From positions 229,137-293,136 of the forward strand of contig NZ_FOLE01000005.1 of assembly GCF_900112255.1 (NCBI RefSeq): 64,000 nt of DNA. Direction: 5' to 3'. Below the pieces are notes generated by a model. It was not told the origin of the DNA and searched no databases. It saw only the letters and a program-made list of their open reading frames with translations. Positions 44,285-52,969 of this stretch are shown piece by piece. The DNA comes from Flexibacter flexilis DSM 6793. Lineage in GTDB: Bacteria; Bacteroidota; Bacteroidia; Cytophagales; Flexibacteraceae. The translations under genes and the position numbers were made by a program. Numbering within the stretch: the stretch's first letter is position 1; each line of letters starts with the position of its first letter.

Positions 44285-45481
44285 ATGAGTCTGAATATTT
44301 TTTTAGATAGCCTGCAAGAATCTGATTTTGAAAGCATTAAAGATTCTTGTTCGTTCAAAAAAGCCATCGAAATCAATTGGAATTCGTTTCCTGATTGGGG
44401 CGGCGCACACATTGCCATTATTGGCGTACCCGAAGAGCGCGGCACAAAAACCAACGAGGGAACAGCACAGGCCGCAGACGTAATTCGACAGAAATTATAC
44501 AAGCTCAAGCGTGGCACAGGAGCTTACAAAATCGTGGATTTGGGAAATTTGCGTCTCGGCGAAACGCTGGAAGATACACATTCTCGTTTGCGGGAAGTGT
44601 GCGCCATGTTACTGGAACACAATGTTTTTCCGATTGTGTTGGGCGGCTCGCATGACCTTTGTTTTGGGCAATACATGGGCTATCAGGTACTCGGCAGACG
44701 TATGAGCATCGTCAATATTGATGCATTTATTGACATGGAAGAATTTGAGGGCGAGAGCTTTAGTCAACATCATCTGTACAAAATCCTGACGCATTCGGAC
44801 ACGCATTTGCTCGATTATATTCATTTGGGCTACCAAACGTATTTGGCCGATCGCCATACCTTAGAGGCACTGGAAAAGCTCCACTTTGAGGCGCGTCGTT
44901 TGGGCGTAGCGAGAGAGGATATAATTAAAAATGAGCCACTTATCCGCGATGCTGACATGATGACTATTGATGTTTCGGCGATTCGGATGGCCGATGCACC
45001 AGGTTGCGCACAATCCCAGCCTTTTGGTTTTTCGGGCGAAGAGGCTTGCCAACTGTGTTGGTACGCAGGCCAAAGCAACAAACTAACCAGTTTGGGTATT
45101 TACGAATATAATCCGTCGTTGGACATGCGCGGCCAAACGGCTGGCATCATTGCTACTATGATTTGGTATTTTATCGAAGGGTTTTACAACCGTCAGCCAG
45201 ATTTTGAGATGAACAAACCCAGTACTTTTTACAGGTATTTGGTACAAATCGACAGCGCACCCAACCACCTGACGTTTTACAAATGCACACGCACAGACAA
45301 ATGGTGGATGGGCGTGCCCTACAACCTTTCCGACACGCAGGAAGAGCAATTGTATTTGTTGCCGTGCAGCTACTCGGAGTATTTGGAGGCCACGCATGGC
45401 GACTTGCCTTTGCGCTGGATTATTACCCATGCCAAACTACAACTCAATGGCCTTACGCCTCCCAACTGGGATAAAAATTCT
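44285..45481 (+). CDS. Formimidoylglutamase-like arginase-family protein with altered metal site
   Basis: A 399-residue ureohydrolase-fold protein of the Bacteroidota group usually named formimidoylglutamase. Conserved are GGSHD (His123, Asp124) and Asp146, Asp150 and Asp229. However, the canonical DAHxD is DAFID, with Phe148 in place of a metal-binding His, and the late DxD is IDVSAI, with Ser231 in place of the second Asp. Two of the six usual Mn ligands are thus absent, so a normal binuclear centre is unlikely. The protein is also about 80 residues longer than typical arginases at the C-terminus. The true activity is uncertain. The start is taken at MSLNIFLDSL. Confidence 0.75.
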
Positions 45482-45499
45482 TAATCAATGCTAACAAAA

Positions 45500-45536
45500 A
45501 CAAAGCCCCGATAAATCTAATTATCAGGGCTTTATT
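45500..45536. terminator. Bidirectional terminator between the arginase-like and TerC genes
   Basis: AAAGCCCCGATAA and TTATCAGGGCTTT arms flank ATCTAA, with one mismatch, between convergent genes. Confidence 0.8.
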
Positions 45537-45565
45537 ATTTTATTCAATATTTTTATTTCTTAGAA

Positions 45566-46345
45566 TTATGCTTCTTTTCTTTTGGGAAAATTAAGTAAAA
45601 TAGACGAAAGTACAGGAACTACAAATATAGTTACGGTGGCTATCGAAATATACAAATCCGCTTCATGGCCATTGATAAACTTCACTACTGGCGTTGGATC
45701 TAAGAAATCAAAGGCAAATGAAAGTAACAATTTGAGACCTAACACTGCAATTACTATAAAAGCGATGGATTCCAGAAAGGGGAAGCGTCCTAATAATTTT
45801 ACAAAAATTTGGGAAACAAAACGCATGGCCAAAATACCAATAAACACGCCAGCCCAAATCAAATATAAGTTATCGGTATAGGCTACGGCGGCCAGTACGT
45901 TATCAATCGAAAAAGCCAAATCCATAATTTCGACCATCAAAACCGTTGACCAAAACGGCCCCAAACGCCCCATCGTGGACTTATACAAACGATTTTCTGT
46001 TTTATTCAAGGTATCGTCTTCGGGTTCGGGAGTGGATTTGGTACGGAAATAATCGTATGTAAGGTACAGTAAGTAAATCCCGCCCACAGCCTTTAACCAT
46101 ACAATTTGGATGATATAAGAGGCGAAAAACAGGCAAACACCCCGAAACGCATACGCGCCAATGATACCGTATTTTAACGCACGCCCTCTGTCTTTCTCAG
46201 GCAAATCCATGACCATTGTAGCCAAAACAGCCGCATTATCAATGGAAAGCAGACTTTCAATAAAAAACAGGTTCAGAACAATAAAGCCCGCCGCTTCAGC
46301 ATCATTGCCAAATACTTGAGAAAACAAATTCAGTAGTATGTTCAT
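45566..46345 (-). CDS. TerC-family integral membrane protein
   Basis: A 259-residue membrane protein with about seven helices. The TerC hallmarks are the acidic membrane motifs NLFFIESLLSIDNAAVLA (near residues 25-42) and VEIMDLAFSIDNVLAAVA (near 133-150), which are thought to coordinate Mn. Family members export manganese or load it onto exoenzymes, and some are tied to tellurite resistance. The substrate here is inferred from family membership. It is monocistronic. Confidence 0.88.
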   Translation of the reverse strand: MNILLNLFSQVFGNDAEAAGFIVLNLFFIESLLSIDNAAVLATMVMDLPEKDRGRALKYGIIGAYAFRGVCLFFASYIIQIVWLKAVGGIYLLYLTYDYFRTKSTPEPEDDTLNKTENRLYKSTMGRLGPFWSTVLMVEIMDLAFSIDNVLAAVAYTDNLYLIWAGVFIGILAMRFVSQIFVKLLGRFPFLESIAFIVIAVLGLKLLLSFAFDFLDPTPVVKFINGHEADLYISIATVTIFVVPVLSSILLNFPKRKEA

Positions 46346-46503
46346 TGGTTGTATAAGTGATAGTTGAGTGTAGCCCTTCCAATTTTAAATCAAAATATAT
46401 CTGTTTGAAAAAACAGAAAATTGAGTGCAATATTATAATAAGAATTGAAATATCCTTTATTTGAGGCTACTTTTTATCCACAACAAGCCAATTGCTATGA
46501 TAC

Positions 46504-46722
46504 TTAGTCTTTTGTGATAGTTTCAGTGTGTTTATTTTTCAAAGAGGCTGTGATTGGTTCTGCGTGATTGTGAAGGGGTTGCACGCGCACTGCACGTCCG
46601 ACTTCTGCCGTTTTTTGCCATACATGAGACTGTGGGCTATTTAATTTATAGACACCCAAAAGCAAAAATAACATGGCTGCTTTTGCTCCAAAAGGCAAGT
46701 CATAATAGTGTTTCTTTTCCAT
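46504..46722 (-). CDS. Small membrane protein of unknown function
   Basis: A 72-residue protein with one membrane helix near residues 13-28 (AKAAMLFLLLGVYKL) and a hydrophilic tail ending in KNKHTETITKD. The start ATG is preceded by an A-rich stretch, as is usual in this genome. No family was recognised. The flanking 158-base (left) and 269-base (right) gaps contain nothing recognisable besides AT-rich sequence. Confidence 0.4.
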   Translation of the reverse strand: MEKKHYYDLPFGAKAAMLFLLLGVYKLNSPQSHVWQKTAEVGRAVRVQPLHNHAEPITASLKNKHTETITKD

Positions 46723-46991
46723 AGCTACAATATTGTATTAAAATTTTATTATTTTATACCTTTAAAAGATGTAAGGTAAACAGTAGGAAGCCGATTTTTT
46801 TAATATTTTCAACTACCTCCATTAAAAATTTGATGCAATTTAAAATTATTATTATAAATAATAACAAATAGTTGATTATTTTTTTATTAAATTAATAATC
46901 TGACAATGTTACAATTCTTCCAAAAACACTGTATTCTTGGCTGCTGATTTGTTTTTTACTAACTTATCGCTCAGAATATTCCAATTAACCA

Positions 46992-49418
46992 ATGAAAAGA
47001 AAAATTATAGCTTTTTTAGTAACAGCCCTCTGTGTGGGGCTGGTCGTGGCACTTAACACCCAGTTCGGGACGGTGCCACCTATGGGCAAATTGCTCAATC
47101 CGTTTACGGGTTTTTGGCAAAATGCCGAAACACCAACACAAGCCATTTCCAGCGAAGAAATTACCCTTACAGGTTGCCAGCAACCTGTGCGCATTCTGCT
47201 CGATAGCAATGCAGTGCCGCATATTTTCGCCCAAAATACCCATGATTTATATTGGGCACAAGGCTATGTTACGGCTAAAAATCGTTTGTGGCAAATGGAG
47301 TTCCTAACGCGTGTAGCCGCAGGCCGTATCAGTGAAGTAGTCGGCGACAAAGCCCTCGAATACGACCGTTTCCAACGACGTATCGGCATGGTAAAAGGCG
47401 CGGAAGCCTCACTCGAAGCCATGATGGCCGAAGCCAGCACGCGCGAAGTGCTCAACGCTTACGCCGACGGCGTGAACGCTTACATCAATAGCCTGTCGAT
47501 TGGTGAGTTGCCTGTGGAGTACAAAATTTTGGATTATAAACCCGAAACTTGGACGCCACTCAAAACCGCGCTTTTGCTCAAGCTCATGGCCTACGATTTG
47601 GCGGGCTATTCGGATGATATGTACATGACCAACGCCGTGCGCCAATACGGAAAAGCCGTTGTAGATTCATTGTTCCCGAATTATCCGCACGTGGCTGAGC
47701 CAATTGTTCCGCGCGGTACGAAATGGGATTTTGAGCCGCTGCCAGTGCCTGCCACGCCCAATCCTGCTTGGCAAGCCGAAGCCACGCCTTTCCGCAAACA
47801 AAACCCAGACCACGAACTGGGCAGTAACAACTGGGCGGTAAGTGGCCAAAAAACGGCAACAGGTTTGCCCATGCTCGCCAACGACCCGCATTTGCAACTA
47901 AATTTACCTTCGATTTGGTTTCAGGTACAGTTAGTTAGCCCGCAAGTAAACGTGTACGGCGCGGCTCTTCCTGGTGCGCCTTGCGTGATTAGCGGTTTTA
48001 ATCAGGATGTGGCGTGGGGCGTAACCAACGTTTACGCCGACGTGATGGACTGGTACGACATTCGATTTAAGGACAATTCGCGCCGCGAATATTGGTACAA
48101 CAACGCTTGGCAAAAAGTAACCGTCAAAATTGAAGAAATTAAGATTAAAGGCAAGCCAACGCTTTACGATACAGTATTTTACACACATCACGGGCCAATC
48201 ACTTACACGCACCAATCCGACAAGGCATTCAAGGATTACGCGCCGCGCGGCCATGCTTTGCGCTGGATTGCCCACGATAAGGCCAACGAACTCAAAACCT
48301 TTTTGGGATTGAATCAGGCCAAAAACTATGATGAATATGTAACGGCACTTTCGTTTTATGGTTGCCCAGCCCAAAACTTTGTTTTTGCTTCCAATCAAAA
48401 TGACATTGGGCTTTGGTGTAATGGCAAATATCCGCTGAAATGGCGCGAACAAGGCAAATTTTTGCTTGATGGCAGCAATCCAGCGCACGAATGGCAAGCC
48501 TTTTTACCACACGACCACATTCCGCACGTCAAAAACCCACCACGTCAGTTTGTAAGCTCGGCCAATCAGGTTTCGGCAGACAGCACTTACCCGTATTATT
48601 TGCAATGGGAATATTCCAACTACGAACGCGGCAAACGTATTAACGAACGCCTCGCGGCCATGAGCAACATTACGCCCGATAGTTTGCGCAATTTACAAAA
48701 CGACAATTTCAATGTGGCAGCGCGTAATTTCATGCCTATTTTTACCGAAAACATGAAAAATTTTCAGGCGAAAGGCACAGAAAAACAAGCACTTGAGGCC
48801 GTTAGCACTTGGAATATGTGGAACAATACCAACGAAATCGGGGCGACAGTGTTCCATGAATGGCTAACCGTACTCATGGACATGGTTTGGGCGGATGATT
48901 TTGGCGGAAATATGCGCTACCCGTCCCGCGACCAAACGCTTTTTATGATGCGCGAACAAAGCCATTCGCACTGGTTCGACGATCGCCGCACCAAAGCCCG
49001 CGAAACCATGAACACCCAAGTACAAGCCGCTTTCCGCAAGGCTGTGGCCAATATTACCGAAAAACAAGGTGCATTTGGCGAAAATTGGCAGTGGGTCAAA
49101 TTCAAAAGCACTGACATTTTGCATATTGCCAAAATACCAGGGTTTAATAGAAATGATTTGAATATTGGCGGCGGTTCGGGCATCGTGAACGCCACAGGCC
49201 CCCGCAACGGCGCGTCGTGGCGCATGGTGGTAGCTCTGGGCAAAGAGCCGCAAGCCTTCGGCATTTACCCCGGTGGACAGTCGGGAAATGTGGGTAGTCC
49301 ATTCTACGACAACATGATAGACATTTGGGCAAAAGGCACACTCAAACCGCTTTTGTATTTGCATTCGGCAGACGACAAGGCGCAAGGCGTAGCCGCCACA
49401 CTGAACATACAACCGTAA
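46992..49418 (+). CDS. Penicillin acylase-family Ntn hydrolase
   Basis: An 808-residue precursor with an N-terminal signal/anchor helix (residues about 4-22). The alpha-chain region (about 60-215) includes LYWAQGYVTAKNRLWQMEFL, and the autocatalytic cleavage site lies in ELGSNNWAVSG, where Ser278 becomes the N-terminal nucleophile of the beta chain. LPMLANDPHL and the oxyanion-associated GFNQDVAWGVTNVYADV block follow. Family members hydrolyse penicillins, N-acyl-homoserine lactones or other amides; the natural substrate cannot be assigned. It would be periplasmic. A terminator follows at 49444. Confidence 0.88.
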   Translation: MKRKIIAFLVTALCVGLVVALNTQFGTVPPMGKLLNPFTGFWQNAETPTQAISSEEITLTGCQQPVRILLDSNAVPHIFAQNTHDLYWAQGYVTAKNRLWQMEFLTRVAAGRISEVVGDKALEYDRFQRRIGMVKGAEASLEAMMAEASTREVLNAYADGVNAYINSLSIGELPVEYKILDYKPETWTPLKTALLLKLMAYDLAGYSDDMYMTNAVRQYGKAVVDSLFPNYPHVAEPIVPRGTKWDFEPLPVPATPNPAWQAEATPFRKQNPDHELGSNNWAVSGQKTATGLPMLANDPHLQLNLPSIWFQVQLVSPQVNVYGAALPGAPCVISGFNQDVAWGVTNVYADVMDWYDIRFKDNSRREYWYNNAWQKVTVKIEEIKIKGKPTLYDTVFYTHHGPITYTHQSDKAFKDYAPRGHALRWIAHDKANELKTFLGLNQAKNYDEYVTALSFYGCPAQNFVFASNQNDIGLWCNGKYPLKWREQGKFLLDGSNPAHEWQAFLPHDHIPHVKNPPRQFVSSANQVSADSTYPYYLQWEYSNYERGKRINERLAAMSNITPDSLRNLQNDNFNVAARNFMPIFTENMKNFQAKGTEKQALEAVSTWNMWNNTNEIGATVFHEWLTVLMDMVWADDFGGNMRYPSRDQTLFMMREQSHSHWFDDRRTKARETMNTQVQAAFRKAVANITEKQGAFGENWQWVKFKSTDILHIAKIPGFNRNDLNIGGGSGIVNATGPRNGASWRMVVALGKEPQAFGIYPGGQSGNVGSPFYDNMIDIWAKGTLKPLLYLHSADDKAQGVAATLNIQP

Positions 49419-49443
49419 TTCAAGCATTATCCTATCACCTCCC

Positions 49444-49481
49444 AAAACCTATCAGACTTTTGCATGCTGATAGGTTTTTTT
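49444..49481 (+). terminator. Terminator of the penicillin acylase gene
   Basis: AAAACCTATCAG and CTGATAGGTTTTTT arms flank a loop of about ten bases, followed by TAAATTT. It lies 15 bp upstream of the MscS-like gene start. Confidence 0.8.
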
Positions 49482-49495
49482 AAATTTGGCCTTCT

Positions 49496-50677
49496 ATGAA
49501 TCAGCAAGAACTTTTACAAAAGCTCACCCAAGCGGCTTGGGTGTTGGGCGTGTTGGCCGTTGCGGCCATTGTTATTTTTTTTATCAATTGGTTGTTTAAT
49601 CTGCTGCGTAAAAAAGTCATTAGCAATCGCTATGAAATTTCTAAAGGTGTGCGCTTGGGCAAACATCAGATTCTGGACGCGCACCAAGTGGCCGAAGCCC
49701 TGCTCCTACTGCTCAATATCCTGAATTTAAGCATTTTGGCGATTGGTTTGTACTTGGTTTTTTCCGTGCTGCTCAGTTTGTTTCCTGCCACGCAGCCCTA
49801 CGCCGATTTGTTGTTAGAATATTTACTTAAACCCATCCGCAACATAGCGCACGCCGTACTGGACTATATTCCGAATGCCTTTACTATCACTATTATTTTT
49901 GTTTTTGTAAGGTATTTGCTCAAAATACTGCGCAGCATCAGCGAACGCATCAGTTCCCAACGCATCAAGATTCAGGGATTTTATCCCGAATGGGCAGTTC
50001 CAACGTACAAACTGGTTAGAGCCTTGATTTTTATGTTTACGTTCGTGGCGATTTTCCCGTATTTGCCAGGGTCGGACTCGCGGGTTTTCCAGGGCGTTTC
50101 TGTGTTTTTGGGCGTACTGATTTCGGTGGGTTCGTCTTCGTCTATTTCCAATATTGTTTCGGGCATTTTGATAACGTATATGCGGCCTTTCAAAATAGGC
50201 GACTACATCAAAGTCGGGGACGTGAGCGGCGTGGTAATGGGCAAAGATTTGCTGGTTACACGCATTCGTTCGTTCAAAAACGAGGATATTACCATTCCCA
50301 ATTCTACGATTTTGTCCAGCAATTCCACCAACTACACGTCGTCGGGCAACTATGTGTTCAACACCAGCATAACCATTGGCTACGACACATCGTGGCGCAC
50401 CATACACGAACTACTCACCGCCGCCGCCTTGCGCACCCAAGGCATTTCGGCCAGTCCCGAACCTTTTGTTTTGCAAACAGCCCTGAACGATTTTTATGTG
50501 AGCTACGAACTAAACGCCTACTCGGACAATAGCGTTCGGCTGGATTTGGTGTATTCGGCACTGCACCAACACATACACGACACCTTCGACGAGGCAGGTG
50601 TAGAAATCATGTCGCCGCACTACACGGCCTTCCGCGACGGCAACAGCAGCACCGTGCCTTCTTTGCGCAAGAAATAA
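49496..50677 (+). CDS. MscS-family mechanosensitive ion channel
   Basis: A 393-residue membrane protein with about four to five helices. The last helix (VFLGVLISVGSSSSISNIVSGILITYMRPFKIGDYIKVGD) is the pore-lining TM3 with small-residue packing, leading into the cytoplasmic beta domain (GVVMGKDLLVTRIRSFKNEDITIPNSTIL) and the C-terminal alpha/beta domain. It releases solutes during hypo-osmotic shock. It lies soon after a terminator and so probably has its own weak promoter within the short gap or is read through. Confidence 0.9.
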   Translation: MNQQELLQKLTQAAWVLGVLAVAAIVIFFINWLFNLLRKKVISNRYEISKGVRLGKHQILDAHQVAEALLLLLNILNLSILAIGLYLVFSVLLSLFPATQPYADLLLEYLLKPIRNIAHAVLDYIPNAFTITIIFVFVRYLLKILRSISERISSQRIKIQGFYPEWAVPTYKLVRALIFMFTFVAIFPYLPGSDSRVFQGVSVFLGVLISVGSSSSISNIVSGILITYMRPFKIGDYIKVGDVSGVVMGKDLLVTRIRSFKNEDITIPNSTILSSNSTNYTSSGNYVFNTSITIGYDTSWRTIHELLTAAALRTQGISASPEPFVLQTALNDFYVSYELNAYSDNSVRLDLVYSALHQHIHDTFDEAGVEIMSPHYTAFRDGNSSTVPSLRKK

Positions 50678-50750
50678 TATTTGCAAAAACGCAGCAAATG
50701 TAGGATTTTGCAAAGGAATGGCAGGCAAGGTGCTTGCTTGGTACTATGAT

Positions 50751-50792
50751 GTTCGTTTATGCGGATGTTACAGGCATATTTATAAAGACATA
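50751..50792 (+). repeat. Cassette left-boundary motif, copy 2
   Basis: The segment matches 26364-26403 with only a few substitutions: GTTCGTTTATGCGGATGTTA, a short GC step and TTTATAAAGAC. As in copy 1 it lies just before the first gene of a cassette pair. It marks the switch from the core gene mscS to AT-rich accessory DNA. Confidence 0.5.
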
Positions 50793-50796
50793 GACA

Positions 50797-51573
50797 ATGA
50801 AAGAAAACGGAATAAACAGACTACATTTTTTTTACATCGTGGGCATTTTAATTGCAATTATTATATGCTTACTAACATTTGACTTTGGTAATAACCAAAA
50901 CCTACTCGCTTATCTATCATTCGCCTTGACGGTAACATCATTGTTCCTGTCATTATTGGCAATTATTTATGCATATTATTCAAACAGTTCCTTTTCTGAC
51001 ACCATTTCAACCTTAAACAAATCAAGTAATGACATTGCTTCCAATTCAAAAAATTTAGAAGAAATCACAAAACAACTTGACCTTAAATTTGAAAAACTAC
51101 CTCAGTTAATAAAAGCAATTGAAGAAAAAGTTGACATGACTAATGCTTTTCTTGCCAACCAATACGAAAGAAATAATACAGCTCCGAACGCTCAACCAGA
51201 TGAAAATTTGCCACAAACCTTTATTGACAATTTTTTTACTTACAGCTCGACAATGGGACTTTATGCTTTGTATGCAGTATATCTTAATTACAAAAACAAA
51301 AAGACCTTTACTTTAAAAGCACTCAACGAAGTTAGCGACTTACTTGTATTGGAATATACAAGGGGATTTTTAACATCAGCATCTTCATTTGGCGTATTCT
51401 CACGTGTAGACTATTCCGAGACTTGGACAATAACTGGTTTTAATAATGAAATCGGACAACGAATAAAGGCAATAGTTTATGAGAGAGCAAAGGTTGACAA
51501 AGAAGAAGACAGCAAAGGTTTTTTATACTCGCAAATCGACAGAATAGAAAAATATTTAGGAGAGGAAAAATAA
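50797..51573 (+). CDS. Membrane protein with coiled coil, unknown function
   Basis: A 258-residue protein with two membrane helices in the first 70 residues (HFFYIVGILIAIIICLLTF and FALTVTSLFLSLLAIIYAYY). A coiled-coil stretch of about 60 residues (SSNDIASNSKNLEEITKQLD ...) and a soluble helical domain of about 120 residues with YSSTMGLYALYAVYLN follow. No known catalytic motif was seen. It is AT-rich and lies between the left motif and element C, so it is probably cassette cargo. A stress or defence role is possible but has no direct support. Confidence 0.5.
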   Translation: MKENGINRLHFFYIVGILIAIIICLLTFDFGNNQNLLAYLSFALTVTSLFLSLLAIIYAYYSNSSFSDTISTLNKSSNDIASNSKNLEEITKQLDLKFEKLPQLIKAIEEKVDMTNAFLANQYERNNTAPNAQPDENLPQTFIDNFFTYSSTMGLYALYAVYLNYKNKKTFTLKALNEVSDLLVLEYTRGFLTSASSFGVFSRVDYSETWTITGFNNEIGQRIKAIVYERAKVDKEEDSKGFLYSQIDRIEKYLGEEK

Positions 51574-51575
51574 AC

Positions 51576-51677
51576 GTGCGATAACACGGTTTTTGCGTAA
51601 GGTGGGCTAATGTGCAAAATTGGAACTTTGTGCTCCGAAACCCCGCCTTCGCCAAGCCGCCAACCGTTAGGCGGTAT
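51576..51677. repeat. attC-like inverted-repeat element C
   Basis: It begins 3 bp after the upstream stop codon. The left arm GCGATAACACGGTTTTTGCG pairs with the right arm CGCCAACCGTTAGGCGGT; the right arm contains GTTAGGC, an exact GTTRRRY core. The interior contains a 31-nt block (51604-51634) identical to 52200-52230 in element D and similar to the interior of element B. The inner stem is GGTGGG...CCCCGCC. Confidence 0.6.
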
Positions 51678-51715
51678 TGAAAAACAAAATATCACTAAAA
51701 TAAAGACAGTTTGAA

Positions 51716-52135
51716 ATGAAGAAAATATATAAATCAAAAATCGGACTTGAATTAGTAATTTTTCTTGTGTCCGTATTTGGGACAGTTTTAGCGATAACCG
51801 TAAGCCAAAAACCAAGTTGGATAGGAATTGTAATTCTTTTACCTGTCATTCTTTTTGTTGTTCAGATGCTTATGACAACAGACTATACAATAGACAGCGA
51901 CAAACTGACAATAAAGTGTGGTTTTTTGTACAATAAAAGCATTGACATTAAAACAATAACAAAGATTATGGAAACAAATAATCCACTCAGTTCACCCGCC
52001 GCCTCGCTTGACCGACTTGAAATTAATTATGGAAAATTTGAATCAGTTTTAATTTCACCAAAACAAAAGTCTGAATTTATCAATGACATTAAAGAACTAA
52101 ATCCAAGTGTTGAAGTAAAGTACAAAAAGAAATAA
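51716..52135 (+). CDS. Small PH-like-domain membrane protein
   Basis: A 139-residue protein with two N-terminal membrane helices (residues about 10-28 and 33-50), then a compact beta-rich domain: TTDYTIDSDKLTIKCGFLYN, TITKIMETNNPLSSPAASLDRLEI and ISPKQKSEFINDI. This resembles the bacterial PH-like domain family with YyaB-type sequences. It is AT-rich cassette cargo between elements C and D. Function is unknown; immunity or lipid binding would be guesses. Confidence 0.6.
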   Translation: MKKIYKSKIGLELVIFLVSVFGTVLAITVSQKPSWIGIVILLPVILFVVQMLMTTDYTIDSDKLTIKCGFLYNKSIDIKTITKIMETNNPLSSPAASLDRLEINYGKFESVLISPKQKSEFINDIKELNPSVEVKYKKK

Positions 52136-52169
52136 AATGAAGCACTTAACACTACAAGACAATAAAAAC

Positions 52170-52250
52170 ACCTGCCACCAACACGGTTTTTGCGAAGGCG
52201 GGCTAATGTGCAAAATTGGAACTTTGTGCTAAAAAATCCCCGCCTTTACA
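52170..52250. repeat. attC-like element D, truncated on the right
   Basis: CTGCCACCAACACGGTTTTTGCG resembles the left arm of element C and shares AACACGGTTTTTGCG with it exactly. The 31-nt interior block is also identical. After CCCCGCCTTTAC the expected right arm with AACCGTTAGGCGG is missing, so the site is a decayed half and marks the end of the cassette pair. The following 230 bases to the MarR gene hold nothing else recognisable except the operator candidate. Confidence 0.5.
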
Positions 52251-52443
52251 ATTACAAGTACGTGTAAAAGACGACACAAGGACTTTAGTCCAAGCCAAAT
52301 ATTTGCAGACATTGACTTCATTTGGTAGTAATAAATGATTAGTAGTCATATAGTTACACCTAAAAATCTACCCCAAAAATACCTTTTTTTTCTACGATTA
52401 TTTTTTTTGCAAAAATAAATATGCTCAAAAAGTTGTCACGTAA

Positions 52444-52455
52444 TTGATATATCAA
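52444..52455. promoter_or_regulatory. Candidate MarR operator
   Basis: TTGATATATCAA is a perfect 12-bp palindrome 25 bp upstream of the marR start codon, with a related half-site TATATCAAA next to it. The position and symmetry suit autorepression by the encoded MarR dimer. Random occurrence in AT-rich DNA is also possible. Confidence 0.4.
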
Positions 52456-52480
52456 CTATATTTATATCAAACAAATTCGC

Positions 52481-52918
52481 ATGGATATTAAAAACCCAAC
52501 AGGAACAGTCCTTTATTCCATTGAACAAGCGATTAAAGAGTATCGAAAAATCGCACAGAAGAATATTTCTAAGATTGTAAAGGACATTACGATAGACCAA
52601 TGTTTGGTTTTGATAATACTGGACAAGGATGCCACTATTTCTCAAAAGGAATTGGCCCGTCTTGTATTTAAAGATGAGGCTTCTATCACAAGAATGATAG
52701 AGCTGATGGTCAAAAAAGAATATCTAATCAGGACTATTCACACGGAAGACAGACGAAAATTCAATCTTGAAATAACTCAAAAAGGAGCCGCAACGCTTGA
52801 ATTGATAAGTCCTGTTATTGCACTAAACAGGGAAACTGCTTTGCATGGCTTTTCCTTGGAAGAAATAGCATTATTAGACAAAATGCTCCAGAAAATAATT
52901 ACGAATTGTAAAAGCTAA
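52481..52918 (+). CDS. MarR-family transcriptional regulator
   Basis: A 145-residue winged-helix regulator. The DNA-binding core is TIDQCLVLIILDKDATISQKELARLVFKDEASITRMIELMVKKEYL, followed by the wing RTIHTEDRRKFNLEITQKG. Terminal helices support dimerisation. The serine hydrolase gene follows 51 bp downstream in the same direction and is the likely target or operon partner. A ligand is not predictable. AT-rich composition places it in the accessory island. Confidence 0.85.
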   Translation: MDIKNPTGTVLYSIEQAIKEYRKIAQKNISKIVKDITIDQCLVLIILDKDATISQKELARLVFKDEASITRMIELMVKKEYLIRTIHTEDRRKFNLEITQKGAATLELISPVIALNRETALHGFSLEEIALLDKMLQKIITNCKS

Positions 52919-52969
52919 AAAAATGAAATTAAAGACAAGATTTTAACAGCAAATAATCAAACACAATCC

